The translations under genes were made by a program, and so were the position numbers. DNA of 64,000 bases, from positions 1 to 64,000 of IMG/VR virus record IMGVR_UViG_3300042301_004094, one strand, 5' to 3'. Origin of the DNA: a virus. Shown piece by piece: positions 38,830-47,625 of this stretch; position 1 is the first letter of the stretch; each line of letters begins with the position of its first letter. The notes under the pieces are model-generated. The model was not told the DNA's origin. It ran no database searches and saw only the letters and a program-made list of their open reading frames with translations.

Positions 38830-39191
38830 AACTGATTTTGATGTTTAATTACATTGTTAATGTATGCTTCTATATTTGCCTTACCAACAGGATTTGCAGA
38901 ATGACAATTCCATTTTGGGTAAGGAGTATCGGTTAACAGACAATGTCGTCCTAACCATATTGCAGCGTCATAACCACTTTTAGTTTCCTTCTTTTGCTCT
39001 CTTGCTTTACGTTTAGACATTCCTGCCTCTACTTTTTCTTTAGCAACATCTTCTCCCAAATCATGGTCGAATGATACTTCATCAGGAACACCATTTAATC
39101 TAATCCATGCTACGAAATCATCGTAGTTACGAACGATAACCCACCCCTCTGTTTGAGGGGTGCGGATATCGTCTAAGTATAACTTTTTCAT
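38826..39191 (-). CDS. Cyclic-phosphate-processing receiver-like protein (121 aa)
   Basis: LYLDDIRTPQTEGWVIVRNY, DEVSFDHDLGEDV, GYDAAIWLGR and NCHSANPVGKANIEAYIN match the receiver-like domain family predicted to process cyclic-phosphate ends (PF20274-type), with acidic residues and His conserved. The biochemical role is predicted, not tested, for the family. Its stop overlaps the clamp-loader start by 4 nt. Confidence 0.6.
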   Translation of the reverse strand: MKKLYLDDIRTPQTEGWVIVRNYDDFVAWIRLNGVPDEVSFDHDLGEDVAKEKVEAGMSKRKAREQKKETKSGYDAAIWLGRHCLLTDTPYPKWNCHSANPVGKANIEAYINNVIKHQNQL

Positions 39192-39200
39192 GTATTAAAT

Positions 39201-40826
39201 TTACATACCAAATCCTGCCATACCACCCATGTCATCCTTCTTTTCATTAGGTTTTTCATGAACAACACATTCAGTCATTAGTAATGTAACAGCAGCTGAT
39301 GCTGCATTTTCTAGGGCGCAACGTACTACCTTAGTTGGATCAATGATACCTAATTCAAACGCGTCTACTACTGTATTATTTGTTAAATCTGGTACAGATG
39401 ATGAATCAGAATTTATAATTTTTATCCACCATTCAGTAGCATCTTCACCAGCATTTTTTAGAATTTGTTTAAATGGAGCCGCACAAGCTTGAAATACAAT
39501 TTCAGCACCTTTAGCTATGTCTTCTTTTTTATCTAAATCAGCTAATAATGTTTTTCTAGCATTTAGTAATGCTACACCTGCACCTGGTAAGATACCTTCT
39601 TCAAGAGCGGCTTTAGTTGCTTGTAAAGCATCATCAATACGATCTTTTTTCTCTTCGATCTCAATTTCATTACCACCACCAACATTGATGATAGCAACTC
39701 CACCTACCATTTTACCTAAACGCTCTTGATATTTTTCAATTTCATAAGGTGTAGTATCTGGTTTGTCCATTTGAGCTTTAATATTCAAGATACGCTCTTC
39801 AATTTTATCAACATTACCTTTACCATCAACGATTGTAGTAGTATCTTTACCAACAGTAGCAACTCTAGATTTACCTAACCAGTTAATATCTAGTTTAGCT
39901 AAAGTCATACCTTTTTCAGATGAAACTACTTGTCCACCAGTTAATGTAGCAATGTCTTCCAAAATTGCTGTTCTACGATCTCCAAATTCAGGAGCTTTAA
40001 CAGCACATACTTGTAATACACCTCTTGCTTTATTCATTACTAATGTAGCTAACGCTTCACCATCAATGTCTTCAGCAATAATTAAAAGAGATTTACTTTC
40101 AGTAGAAACACGTTCAAGTAATGGAAGTAAATCCTTAACCGCACTAATACGCTTATCATAAATTAAAATATAAGGGTCATTTAATGTAACTTGCATTGAA
40201 TTGTTATCGGTTACAAAGTAAGGTGATTTATAACCTCTATCAAATTGCAAACCTTCAACAACTTCCAATGTTGTCTCACCTGTACGAGATTTCTCTACAG
40301 TTACTACTCCATCTCTACCTACTTTATCAATAGCTGTAGCTACAATATTACCAATTTCTTCATCACCATTAGCTGATAATGTAGCAATTTGTTTAATTTG
40401 TGCTTCATCTGTAATATCCACAGACATTGCTTTCAATTCAGCAACTACTTTCTTAACAGCCTGTTCAATACCACGCTTTACCTGAGTGGCATTTGTTGAA
40501 GCATAAGATGTTGCTTGTAATGCTTGAATTGCAATTGAATGAGCTAGTACAGTAGATGTAGTTGTTCCATCCCCTGCTTGATCAACTGTCTTTGATGCTG
40601 CTTGTTTAATAACAGTTGCAGCCATGTTTTCAATTGGGTCTTCCAATGTAATTGATTTAGCTACAGTAACACCATCTTTAGTAGATGATACTTGACCATA
40701 TTCTTTTTCAATTAATACATTACGTCCGAAGGGACCCATTGTTGTTGCTACAGCTTTGTAGACCTTGTCTACACCTTCCTGTAGTTTTTCTTTTGCTTCG
40801 CGTTCGAAACTGATTATTTTACTCAT
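39201..40826 (-). CDS. groL: GroEL chaperonin (541 aa)
   Basis: Full-length Hsp60: AVATTMGPFGRNVLIEKEYG, DGTTTSTVLAHSI, KAPEFGDRRTAILEDIATLT and the Gly/Met tail MGGMAGFGM. It folds proteins in a 14-mer with GroES, in the cytoplasm. A complete phage-encoded GroEL with its own GroES is uncommon; T4 brings only a GroES-like cap (gp31). It may fold the major capsid protein (inference). Confidence 0.95.
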   Translation of the reverse strand: MSKIISFEREAKEKLQEGVDKVYKAVATTMGPFGRNVLIEKEYGQVSSTKDGVTVAKSITLEDPIENMAATVIKQAASKTVDQAGDGTTTSTVLAHSIAIQALQATSYASTNATQVKRGIEQAVKKVVAELKAMSVDITDEAQIKQIATLSANGDEEIGNIVATAIDKVGRDGVVTVEKSRTGETTLEVVEGLQFDRGYKSPYFVTDNNSMQVTLNDPYILIYDKRISAVKDLLPLLERVSTESKSLLIIAEDIDGEALATLVMNKARGVLQVCAVKAPEFGDRRTAILEDIATLTGGQVVSSEKGMTLAKLDINWLGKSRVATVGKDTTTIVDGKGNVDKIEERILNIKAQMDKPDTTPYEIEKYQERLGKMVGGVAIINVGGGNEIEIEEKKDRIDDALQATKAALEEGILPGAGVALLNARKTLLADLDKKEDIAKGAEIVFQACAAPFKQILKNAGEDATEWWIKIINSDSSSVPDLTNNTVVDAFELGIIDPTKVVRCALENAASAAVTLLMTECVVHEKPNEKKDDMGGMAGFGM

Positions 40827-40829
40827 AGT

Positions 40830-41120
40830 TTATTTTTCTAATACAATTAACAAATCTGATTCCTTCATAATAATGTATTCTACATCATCAACAGTAATTT
40901 TAGTACCCCCAAATGAAGGAAATACCACAACGTCCCCTACTTTAAGTGTTGTTGGAACAAAAGCCCCTGTTTCTGTATATCTACCAGGACCAATTTCTAC
41001 AATTTCACCTTGTAGTGGTTTTTCTTTACCTAGATCGGCAACAACAATGTTACCATACTTTTGTTCTTGATTTTCATCTTGTTTAATCACAACGTGATTA
41101 TGCAACGCATTTATTTTCAT
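40830..41120 (-). CDS. groS: GroES co-chaperonin (96 aa)
   Basis: GroES pattern: N-terminal INALHNHVVIKQDENQEQKY (mobile-loop region), GEIVEIGPGRYTETGAFVPT, VGDVVVFPSFGGTKI, and final EYIIMKESDLLIVLE. Normal length. Forms the lid of GroEL, whose gene starts 4 nt downstream. A short inverted repeat copy lies about 25 nt upstream (41146-41163). Confidence 0.9.
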   Translation of the reverse strand: MKINALHNHVVIKQDENQEQKYGNIVVADLGKEKPLQGEIVEIGPGRYTETGAFVPTTLKVGDVVVFPSFGGTKITVDDVEYIIMKESDLLIVLEK

Positions 41121-41145
41121 TATTATTATTTTTGTATGTAAAATG

Positions 41146-41163
41146 AAGATACTGACAGGTCTT
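41146..41163. repeat. Inverted repeat, left copy
   Basis: aagatactgacaggtctt on the + strand. Its reverse complement recurs at 41814-41832 with one extra A. The pair flanks the hsp20 gene. Confidence 0.65.
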
Positions 41164-41175
41164 CGGTTTTCAAAA

Positions 41176-41766
41176 CTATTTGATGGTTACTTTCTTAGGT
41201 TTGTTTTCTTTTGCAAATGGAATTTCCAAAATTAACAATCCTTTTTCTAGTTTAGCATCCATTTTCTGTAAGTCATACTTACTTGAGATTTTAATCCCAA
41301 TATCAAAACTTGCTTTTTTAATTGTTCTTAACAAGTATCTATACTCGTTCTTTTCTGCTTCTTCTTCCTTATCTGATTTACGATAAGCCACACGTAGTGT
41401 TTCTGAATCCACAATTATGTCCAGATCTTCTTTATCTAGACCTACTGCTGCAATTTCTATCAGCAATCCATTTTCTGTTTCTTGAATATCGCAAGGAATA
41501 CTTGCTACTTTTTCCTTAATAGGACGATAACCTGCATTGCTATCGAAGAAAGACTTCCACAGCAAATCAAACTCCTCATTGAAGTTCCAAAAGTCATCGT
41601 ATGTTGGTTGAATTAATGAGTTACCACTATTGAAAAGTGTAGTGGTACCAATAGCTGGTGAATAACCAAATGTAAGGCTTGAATTTCCTCCTGTTGTGTT
41701 AATTACGGCGGATGTTGTTGTTCCTTGCAAGGTAACAGGGACATCCCCAAAGTTTGTTTTTGTCAT
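41176..41766 (-). CDS. hsp20: Small heat-shock protein, Hsp20/alpha-crystallin (196 aa)
   Basis: N-terminal flexible region (~85 residues) followed by the alpha-crystallin domain: VASIPCDIQETENGLLIEIA, LDIIVDSETLRVAY, KLEKGLLILEIPFAKENKPK. It holds unfolding proteins until GroEL can refold them. Flanked by the inverted repeats and ended with KKVTIK (an IxI-like tail is not clear). Longer than typical bacterial Hsp20 (~150 aa). Class II element at 41837-41845. Confidence 0.85.
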   Translation of the reverse strand: MTKTNFGDVPVTLQGTTTSAVINTTGGNSSLTFGYSPAIGTTTLFNSGNSLIQPTYDDFWNFNEEFDLLWKSFFDSNAGYRPIKEKVASIPCDIQETENGLLIEIAAVGLDKEDLDIIVDSETLRVAYRKSDKEEEAEKNEYRYLLRTIKKASFDIGIKISSKYDLQKMDAKLEKGLLILEIPFAKENKPKKVTIK

Positions 41767-41813
41767 TTTTTAAACGTTTGTGCTTCCCTAAGGTAAGCGG
41801 TTGATAAATAAAT

Positions 41814-41832
41814 AAGACCTGTCAAGTATCTT
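41814..41832. repeat. Inverted repeat, right copy
   Basis: aagacctgtcaagtatctt on the + strand, reverse complement of 41146-41163 except one inserted A. It lies just downstream of the hsp20 promoter element. Confidence 0.65.
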
Positions 41833-41836
41833 AAAT

Positions 41837-41845
41837 ATAAATATA
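41837..41845 (-). promoter_or_regulatory. TATATTTAT promoter-like element (class II)
   Basis: Minus strand TATATTTAT between clamp and hsp20 genes, next to the right inverted repeat. Confidence 0.4.
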
Positions 41846-41851
41846 GTGTTT

Positions 41852-42574
41852 TTAGATTTTTGCTAAAATTATATAAGAGGATTTCTGTCCATCTTCACTT
41901 GCAAAATCCAATTTCATTGCACCCTCATTGCTTATCCACATAGTACCTGCTGCTCCATAATTAGCATCAAATATTGATTTTAAATATTCGGCATTGAATT
42001 GCAATGGTGTATGGATAGTATGTTTTGATTCTAATGGCACTTCCTCAAATTCAATTTTATTTGAATGACCTTCGGGCTCACCTAAAGTAAAATTAATCAC
42101 ATTACCTGTGTCTTTAGTTGTTAAACCAATAGTACAAAATTCACTACCTAATGCTTTTTTAGCTTTAATCCATTTACCAATAAATTCATTTGTAATGCTA
42201 AATGAATAATCACTTTCAAATTCCTCAACTGTAAAGTTTACTTGTGGTGCTAACATCAAATTAGCAAGCGCATACTCTAAGTTGTATTCATTATCGGCTA
42301 CTAGTAATTTAGTGGCGATATTGCCTTGAAATTGTATATCCGTAGTAAGGAATTGGTTACATATACCAACAAGCTTTAGAAATTTACTTGTGTCAAATAT
42401 AACAAACTCACTATCGACTAATTCAACAGCGCCTGTTACTACTCCTACCATGTCTTTAGTAGCAGAGAATGTTTTGATAGTAGCTACACCATCTTTAACA
42501 CTCCACCTTACTTTCTCACCTACCCCATTTAGGTAGTACTTATCGATTAACGAAACGAATGATTGTTTTTCCAT
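41852..42574 (-). CDS. gp45-like: DNA sliding clamp, gp45-like (240 aa)
   Basis: Length and layout fit the T4 gp45 clamp: VSLIDKYYLNGVGEKVRWSV, central VEFDTSKFLKLVGICNQF-type strand, and C-terminal TIHTPLQFNAEYLKSIFDAN followed by SSYIILAKI. The ring tethers polymerase to DNA and, in T4, also activates late transcription. Gene lies beside the clamp loader and DNA polymerase. Confidence 0.75.
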   Translation of the reverse strand: MEKQSFVSLIDKYYLNGVGEKVRWSVKDGVATIKTFSATKDMVGVVTGAVELVDSEFVIFDTSKFLKLVGICNQFLTTDIQFQGNIATKLLVADNEYNLEYALANLMLAPQVNFTVEEFESDYSFSITNEFIGKWIKAKKALGSEFCTIGLTTKDTGNVINFTLGEPEGHSNKIEFEEVPLESKHTIHTPLQFNAEYLKSIFDANYGAAGTMWISNEGAMKLDFASEDGQKSSYIILAKI

Positions 42575-42575
42575 A

Positions 42576-42914
42576 TTATTTCCAAAGTATTTGAATTAAA
42601 ATTATGCAGATTCCTAGGCCCAAACAAGTAAGTGTTTTAGGAGTTAGAGGTTCATCAAACATATAATATGACATAGCAGTAAATACTACTACACCAATAC
42701 CAAACCCGATCAAACGAGATGGCCATATAGCACCATCATATGCTCCTACAAAGTTACGTACAGAATACATAAATAACAATGATATTGGTATTCCCATACA
42801 TGCTACTAAGAATGTATTGTTTTTAAACCATTCTATCTTCATTTGTCCTTGTAATTGGAGGAATGTAAGTACTTGAGCAAATAGACCAAATATAAAACCT
42901 TTTAATAATTGCAT
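42576..42914 (-). CDS. Multi-TM membrane protein (112 aa)
   Basis: Four hydrophobic segments (GFIFGLFAQVLTFLQL; TFLVACMGIPISLLFMYS; IGFGIGVVVFTAMSYYMF; LTCLGLGICIILIQILW). Could be a small transporter or holin-like protein; the spacing resembles half of a DMT-type transporter. ATG sits 3 nt after the class I promoter element, suggesting a leaderless mRNA. Confidence 0.6.
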   Translation of the reverse strand: MQLLKGFIFGLFAQVLTFLQLQGQMKIEWFKNNTFLVACMGIPISLLFMYSVRNFVGAYDGAIWPSRLIGFGIGVVVFTAMSYYMFDEPLTPKTLTCLGLGICIILIQILWK

Positions 42915-42917
42915 AAC

Positions 42918-42942
42918 GTGAATATATGATTAGTATTTGGAC
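42918..42942 (-). promoter_or_regulatory. Bipartite phage promoter (class I)
   Basis: Minus strand GTCCAAA, nine bases, TATATTCAC, ending 3 nt before the ATG at 42914. The box is one arm of ATTTGGA-TAG-TCCAAAT. Confidence 0.65.
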
Positions 42943-45515
42943 TATCCAAATTTAAAGAACTTGCTTGCTTTCTCATGCATTGATGGAAAGTCCCAACCTA
43001 AATCCTCATAAATACCCACTAGTTTATTCATCAATGTTGCTTCAAATCCTTCATCTCTGTCGGCATACTGATCAATAAACTGCTCAATAAAATCAGGGTC
43101 TTTACCTGTGAAACCAATTACATCAATTCTATATGGGTTATCCTTTAATTGGATATATTTCATTTTATCACCTTCAGTAAAACATGGATATTGCTTATCT
43201 AGTTTCTTGAATCGCAATAAATCATTGTACCATATTGCTGCTTTAGTATTGATGGGACATTTTAACTTTAATGTACTAAATATTTCACCAACACCTGGTT
43301 TGCGATCAATATATGATGATACTTGTTTTACTCCTGTAGGTTTAGCTAGTTCAGCAATAGGGATTGTTTTAACGTGTTTCTTAAAGTCAATTATTTGTTG
43401 GTCGATTTCTGCTTTAGGTTTACCAAACATAATGTCTTGAATTAGTTTTTCACCAAATTTAGAATACATTGGAGTCATATTTGATTTCATCAAATCAAGA
43501 CCTTTCATATCTAATTCATCAACAGTAACACCTTCCTTATTTACAATATACATTGCATAACGACGTTTGCCTGCAAAATAACCTCTTTCAATAATCACTT
43601 CCTGTTTTAATTCAAAGTAATGTGGACGTTCTTTAACATTGAAATATTCTCTAGTTACTTTATCAATATTATCATTTGCTGCTTTTTGTATTTCGGTAGC
43701 AATCTCTAATACTGCTTTAATATATTCGTCCTTTGTTTTGGTTTCAGGATAACGTTGCAATACTAAGTCCTTACACTCAATAAACAATGAATCGGTATCA
43801 GAAGTAACTACATAATCTTTATCTGTAGTGCCTAATTCATTATTCATCCATTTATTTACAAACTTAATTGATTCTTGTGTTACACGCTGGCCAGTTAATG
43901 TAATTGCTTTAGATATTAATTTATGACCATCGGTATATCTCCAACCATTGATAGCATAACAACCATAAACGTCATTCAATTTAATTTTGTAAGCATGTTG
44001 GCGTCTATTATAAAATTCCCCTTTTACAGCATCACCTGCTTTGTATGCTGTTTTCATCAGGTTCTTATATTCAACACGTTTATTAAACCAATCAGTTAAT
44101 ACATCACATACAACTGATGAGCGATCTGTTCTGAACATAGCACCTGATGCTGCAACTAATATATCTCCATCTTCAATAAATTTAATGATTTGACCTACTG
44201 TAGCTTGAGATTGATTAGTTGTCTTATCATCTTTTAATCGCTCAATAGTAATCAATTGTTCAGGATTCATTCGTTTTAAATCACCCAATGTCCATTGATT
44301 GTCGTATTTATCATTATTAACTATTCGGCCAACGTATGTTTCAATACCAATATTTAACGAGCGTATAATTGACGGATACAACGATGTAAAGTCAAGATCA
44401 ATAACCCATTCATATAACCCAGGTACTGGGTCTTTTAGGTACCCACCTGCATATTCTTCTTTAATATCATATAATGAAGGACGAGTGGTAGTTGGTTTAT
44501 TTGGTGAAACTATACCTTGACGTTTTAGATATGTTAATATAGCTCCATCATTTAGTGCTGTAGATAGATAAATTTGTTCGTAAGGCACATGACACAAATG
44601 GCAAATAGCAATTGTTAATTCAATAAATTTAAATTTCTTTTCTAATTCAATTAGAATCTCAACGTCACGAATATTGTACTCAATAAACTTATTTATATCC
44701 TCAGCAAATAATCTATCAAGATTACCTTCATATTCTATTTTAGATAACTTAGCATACTTTTCTCCAATATCACCTAATCTGTAAGATGGTTCTTGTTTAG
44801 CATTATATTTTTTAAATAATAACATATAATCTAAATGATTAACACCTGCTAATTCTACAGGGGAATCATTCACATATTGTCCAAATTTAACCTTCTTAAG
44901 TGGAGATAAACGATTTGCTTCATTAGTACCTAATTGATTTTCTATTCTGTAATATAAGAACGGAACGTCAAAATATTCACTATTCCAACCAGTAATAATA
45001 GTTGGATCTAATTGCTCCCATAAATTAAGGAAGGCATGTAATAAATCATGCTCATGGGAGAATGGAATAACAGCTCTATTTTCTTCATTAATAGTTTGGA
45101 GTTGCTTCTTCTCATCTAAGATTAAACAGTAATACTTTTTAGTAGTATTATCATAAACAGCAATAGAGGTAATTTTAGTTGGAGCACGTTTAATAAGATC
45201 AGGTGTTAATGCACCTGCGATCTCACACTCAATATCAAAATAAACTATGTTTTGCCATTCAGGAGCATCATCACTATCTCTGTATTTATCAATTAATACT
45301 GCTGTATTAGCATCTAAATCAGATTCATATAATGAATTATCTTTCCACTCATATTTAGTAATTGGATTGGCTCGTTTACCATCTAAAGTAGGAAATTGAC
45401 CATTTGGGTCAATAATAAAACGGGGGCGAGTGTACTTAAATTCACTCCACCCCTTTTTATCATCACGTAAGTGAAATGTGTAGGTTGACCTATCGTAATA
45501 AATTGCTTGATACAT
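42942..45515 (-). CDS. gp43-like: Family B DNA polymerase, gp43-like (857 aa)
   Basis: 3'-5' exonuclease motifs are intact: exo I VYFDIECE (D94, E96), exo II GWNSEYFDVPFLYYR, exo III YNIRDVEIL. Polymerase motifs: A LDFTSLYPSIIRSLNIG, B KLNDVYGCYAI, C SDTDSLFIE. This is the replicative enzyme; it would use the clamp at 41.9 kb. ATG at 45515 starts 3 nt after the promoter element, so probably leaderless. Confidence 0.95.
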   Translation of the reverse strand: MYQAIYYDRSTYTFHLRDDKKGWSEFKYTRPRFIIDPNGQFPTLDGKRANPITKYEWKDNSLYESDLDANTAVLIDKYRDSDDAPEWQNIVYFDIECEIAGALTPDLIKRAPTKITSIAVYDNTTKKYYCLILDEKKQLQTINEENRAVIPFSHEHDLLHAFLNLWEQLDPTIITGWNSEYFDVPFLYYRIENQLGTNEANRLSPLKKVKFGQYVNDSPVELAGVNHLDYMLLFKKYNAKQEPSYRLGDIGEKYAKLSKIEYEGNLDRLFAEDINKFIEYNIRDVEILIELEKKFKFIELTIAICHLCHVPYEQIYLSTALNDGAILTYLKRQGIVSPNKPTTTRPSLYDIKEEYAGGYLKDPVPGLYEWVIDLDFTSLYPSIIRSLNIGIETYVGRIVNNDKYDNQWTLGDLKRMNPEQLITIERLKDDKTTNQSQATVGQIIKFIEDGDILVAASGAMFRTDRSSVVCDVLTDWFNKRVEYKNLMKTAYKAGDAVKGEFYNRRQHAYKIKLNDVYGCYAINGWRYTDGHKLISKAITLTGQRVTQESIKFVNKWMNNELGTTDKDYVVTSDTDSLFIECKDLVLQRYPETKTKDEYIKAVLEIATEIQKAANDNIDKVTREYFNVKERPHYFELKQEVIIERGYFAGKRRYAMYIVNKEGVTVDELDMKGLDLMKSNMTPMYSKFGEKLIQDIMFGKPKAEIDQQIIDFKKHVKTIPIAELAKPTGVKQVSSYIDRKPGVGEIFSTLKLKCPINTKAAIWYNDLLRFKKLDKQYPCFTEGDKMKYIQLKDNPYRIDVIGFTGKDPDFIEQFIDQYADRDEGFEATLMNKLVGIYEDLGWDFPSMHEKASKFFKFG

Positions 45516-45518
45516 AAC

Positions 45519-45543
45519 TTAAATGTAAGATGGGGGTTTTGAC
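45519..45543 (-). promoter_or_regulatory. Bipartite phage promoter (class I)
   Basis: Minus strand GTCAAAA, nine bases, TACATTTAA, ending 3 nt before the polymerase ATG. The box lies in the loop and 3' part of a GGGGGT/ACCCCC hairpin. Confidence 0.65.
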
Positions 45544-45550
45544 ACCCCCA
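45531..45550 (-). terminator. Hairpin, possible terminator over promoter
   Basis: Minus strand TGGGGGT-GTCAAA-ACCCCCA, perfect 7-bp stem between the dCTP deaminase-like gene stop and the polymerase gene. Followed by TCTTACATTT, not a pure U-tract. Confidence 0.45.
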
Positions 45551-45555
45551 ATTAC

Positions 45556-46083
45556 TTATAATGAATTTCTTTGCTTATCACCTTGCCACTGCCCATTATA
45601 TTCTTCAGCAGAGTCACATTTGTGGAAATAAATTTGTGCTACACGAGCATCTTTTTCAATGAATATGGTTTCATGAACATACAATATAGTACCCATGTTT
45701 TCAGTTTCAAATCCTGGATCAAATACAGGGCTATTAATAATTGCTCCATTACGATATAATGATGATCGTTGTTTAATGAATGCTACTCTGTTGTTTGGTA
45801 TTTTACAACCTTCATTAAATGTAATATCGTATACACCTTCATATAATAACCAACCTTCAGCGCCATCTAATTTGATAGATTCTATTGGTGTGTATGTAGT
45901 TAATTCAGTTTTGTCTTTTAGTACTTTACCAATTTTACCATCCACCATAAAATTACCACCAATTCTATTACCGATTTTCTGTACTGCTTTAAGTGATAAA
46001 TCATAACCTACTTGAGCAGGTTTACCTTTAGTGTTTTCTAACTTAAGTAGTCCTTGTTCAAGGATTTGTTCTGCGTTTAACAT
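45556..46083 (-). CDS. dCTP deaminase / dUTPase-family protein (175 aa)
   Basis: Trimeric Dcd/Dut fold: the conserved IKQRSSLYRNGAI segment, INSPVFDPGFETE, and VAQIYFHKCDSAE. Dcd makes dUTP from dCTP and Dut removes dUTP; I cannot tell which from sequence. It would adjust dTTP supply alongside NrdAB. Its position in the replication region fits nucleotide metabolism. Confidence 0.75.
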   Translation of the reverse strand: MLNAEQILEQGLLKLENTKGKPAQVGYDLSLKAVQKIGNRIGGNFMVDGKIGKVLKDKTELTTYTPIESIKLDGAEGWLLYEGVYDITFNEGCKIPNNRVAFIKQRSSLYRNGAIINSPVFDPGFETENMGTILYVHETIFIEKDARVAQIYFHKCDSAEEYNGQWQGDKQRNSL

Positions 46084-46093
46084 AATTTATATT

Positions 46094-46255
46094 TTATAAT
46101 TCTTCAATAATACCTAACATTTCAGCAAATGCAAAAGCAAAAGCTGCTTGTTGGATGAAACTGTATCCTAAAAGAACACAAGCTCCTAATCTAATAACAC
46201 TTTTAATCATACTAAGAATAAAGTGTGTGTTTGTTTTACTTTCCTTTGGCTGCAT
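46094..46255 (-). CDS. Small membrane protein (53 aa)
   Basis: Start at ATG 46255 (MQPKESKTNTHFILSMIKSV). A hydrophobic helix (VIRLGACVLLGYSFIQQAAF) follows. Single or paired TM segments. It overlaps the phosphoribosyltransferase gene by 20 nt. Function unknown. Confidence 0.45.
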   Translation of the reverse strand: MQPKESKTNTHFILSMIKSVIRLGACVLLGYSFIQQAAFAFAFAEMLGIIEEL

Positions 46256-46649
46256 AATCTTGAATTGGTTTTGAATCTGCTCTTTCCCATGGATATACAA
46301 TCCAATCATCTCCCACTACTTCATAATGGAAGGTTGGTTGAACAGATGCTGTTAGTTTAGTATGAATTGTTGCGAATGGAATGCCATATTTCCAATAATT
46401 GTACATTGTTGTGCCAGAATCACAAATATCATCTACTACCAACGTTGTACTACTTATCACCATCCCTGGTGTAAATAAAGGGATACTTAGTTTATGAGAT
46501 AACATTACTGTAGGGATTAATCCTCCCCTAGGCATACCATAAACATGTTCAATCTGATGATCACTGGACAATATTTGAGCTGCTATATTTTCTATAGCAG
46601 CATCAATATATTCCCAGGTAATAAATCTTTTATTAGAATTTTGCTCCAT
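46236..46649 (-). CDS. Phosphoribosyltransferase (137 aa)
   Basis: PRPP-binding motif LVVDDICDSGTTM with the preceding hood YGMPRGGLIPTVML, and the C-terminal aromatic base site FHYEVVGDDWIVYPWE. Resembles xanthine/guanine PRTases, which salvage purine bases to nucleotides. Salvaging guanine could feed GTP into the adjacent FolE pathway (inference). Confidence 0.75.
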   Translation of the reverse strand: MEQNSNKRFITWEYIDAAIENIAAQILSSDHQIEHVYGMPRGGLIPTVMLSHKLSIPLFTPGMVISSTTLVVDDICDSGTTMYNYWKYGIPFATIHTKLTASVQPTFHYEVVGDDWIVYPWERADSKPIQDYAAKGK

Positions 46650-47265
46650 TTACTTCAATTGCGTGTAAGAATTCTTCTCTAATTAAATTATCTTTTTCCA
46701 TAAACACACCACTAAATTTATTTGTAGTCATTACAGAACCATGTTTGATACCTCTATGTGAACAACAAGTGTGTTTACAAGCAATACTAACTGCTACTGA
46801 CCCACATTCCATCTTATCAGCAACATAATCATGGATTTGTGTTGTTAATGACTCTTGCATTTGTGGTCTACGTCCAAACCATTCAACAATACGATTTAAT
46901 TTACTTAAACCAATAACGTTTTCAGCAGGTACATAAGCTACTGTAGCATAACCTGTAAATGCTAAATTATGGTGAGCACACATACTAACAATAGGAATAC
47001 CTGATTGAATTACTAATCCATCATATCCTTCATCATTAGGGAATACTGTAATGTTTGGTTCATCAGTAACAGAACCTACAATCAAATCCTTTAACCATGC
47101 TTTAGCAACACGACGAGGTGTATCTACTGTTTGACGATCAGCCTTATAATCAAACCCAACTGCTGTAAGGAACTGGGCATATGCTTCAGAAGCATTTTCG
47201 ATCATTTGCTCAATTTCTTCTGGTGTGCGAGCTAGATTACCATTTGATTTTTCTAATAACTTCAT
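46633..47265 (-). CDS. folE: GTP cyclohydrolase I, FolE (210 aa)
   Basis: First step to 7-deazaguanine and folate: GTP to dihydroneopterin triphosphate. Zn-site residues are present in IVSMCAHHNLAFTGYATVAY and the Cys of CKHTCCSHRGIKHG; the substrate arginine region LIVGSVTDEPN is also present. I place the start at ATG 47265 (MKLLEKSNGNLARTPEEIEQ), since the longer start overlaps the previous gene. Grouped with queE, queC and queD. Confidence 0.9.
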   Translation of the reverse strand: MKLLEKSNGNLARTPEEIEQMIENASEAYAQFLTAVGFDYKADRQTVDTPRRVAKAWLKDLIVGSVTDEPNITVFPNDEGYDGLVIQSGIPIVSMCAHHNLAFTGYATVAYVPAENVIGLSKLNRIVEWFGRRPQMQESLTTQIHDYVADKMECGSVAVSIACKHTCCSHRGIKHGSVMTTNKFSGVFMEKDNLIREEFLHAIEVNGAKF

Positions 47266-47290
47266 ATTTTTATTTTTATTTTGAATATAA

Positions 47291-47527
47291 TTAAAGAGAT
47301 TTGACATCCCAATATAATTGTCTTACTTTTGCTCCTAACTCATTATTATTTGGAGTACCATTAATAATATATTCAGGTACTAATATGGATTTATGAACAC
47401 TACCTCTATCATAACAACTAGGACATAATTGCCCAAACCCTTCAATATAACCCATTCTCATATCAATATGAGTATTTTTATCGTAAGCGGTCTCTACCTT
47501 ACAAATCATGCAATGATCTTTTTCCAT
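47291..47527 (-). CDS. Zinc-binding small protein (78 aa)
   Basis: CMICKVETAYDKNTHIDMRM and LCPSCYDRGS give CxxC...CxxC with a short spacer, a zinc-ribbon layout. C-terminus GAKVRQLYWDVKSL. Role unknown; between queE and folE, so perhaps connected with modification or simply co-transcribed. Confidence 0.6.
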   Translation of the reverse strand: MEKDHCMICKVETAYDKNTHIDMRMGYIEGFGQLCPSCYDRGSVHKSILVPEYIINGTPNNNELGAKVRQLYWDVKSL

Positions 47528-47528
47528 A

Positions 47529-47624
47529 TTATTTTAGTTTATTAATTTGTCTAATCATATTTACAGCACCAAATGCTGATAGTATAGCTATAACAACATA
47601 ACCCCAGATAATTAACTCTTCCAT
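47529..47624 (-). CDS. Single-TM micropeptide (31 aa)
   Basis: Reads MEELIIWGYVVIAILSAFGA, then VNMIRQINKLK: a short acidic end, one TM helix and a basic tail. It fills the 98-nt gap precisely: stop 2 nt before the next gene and start 2 nt after the QueE stop, supporting a real gene. Function unknown. Confidence 0.5.
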   Translation of the reverse strand: MEELIIWGYVVIAILSAFGAVNMIRQINKLK

Positions 47625-47625
47625 A

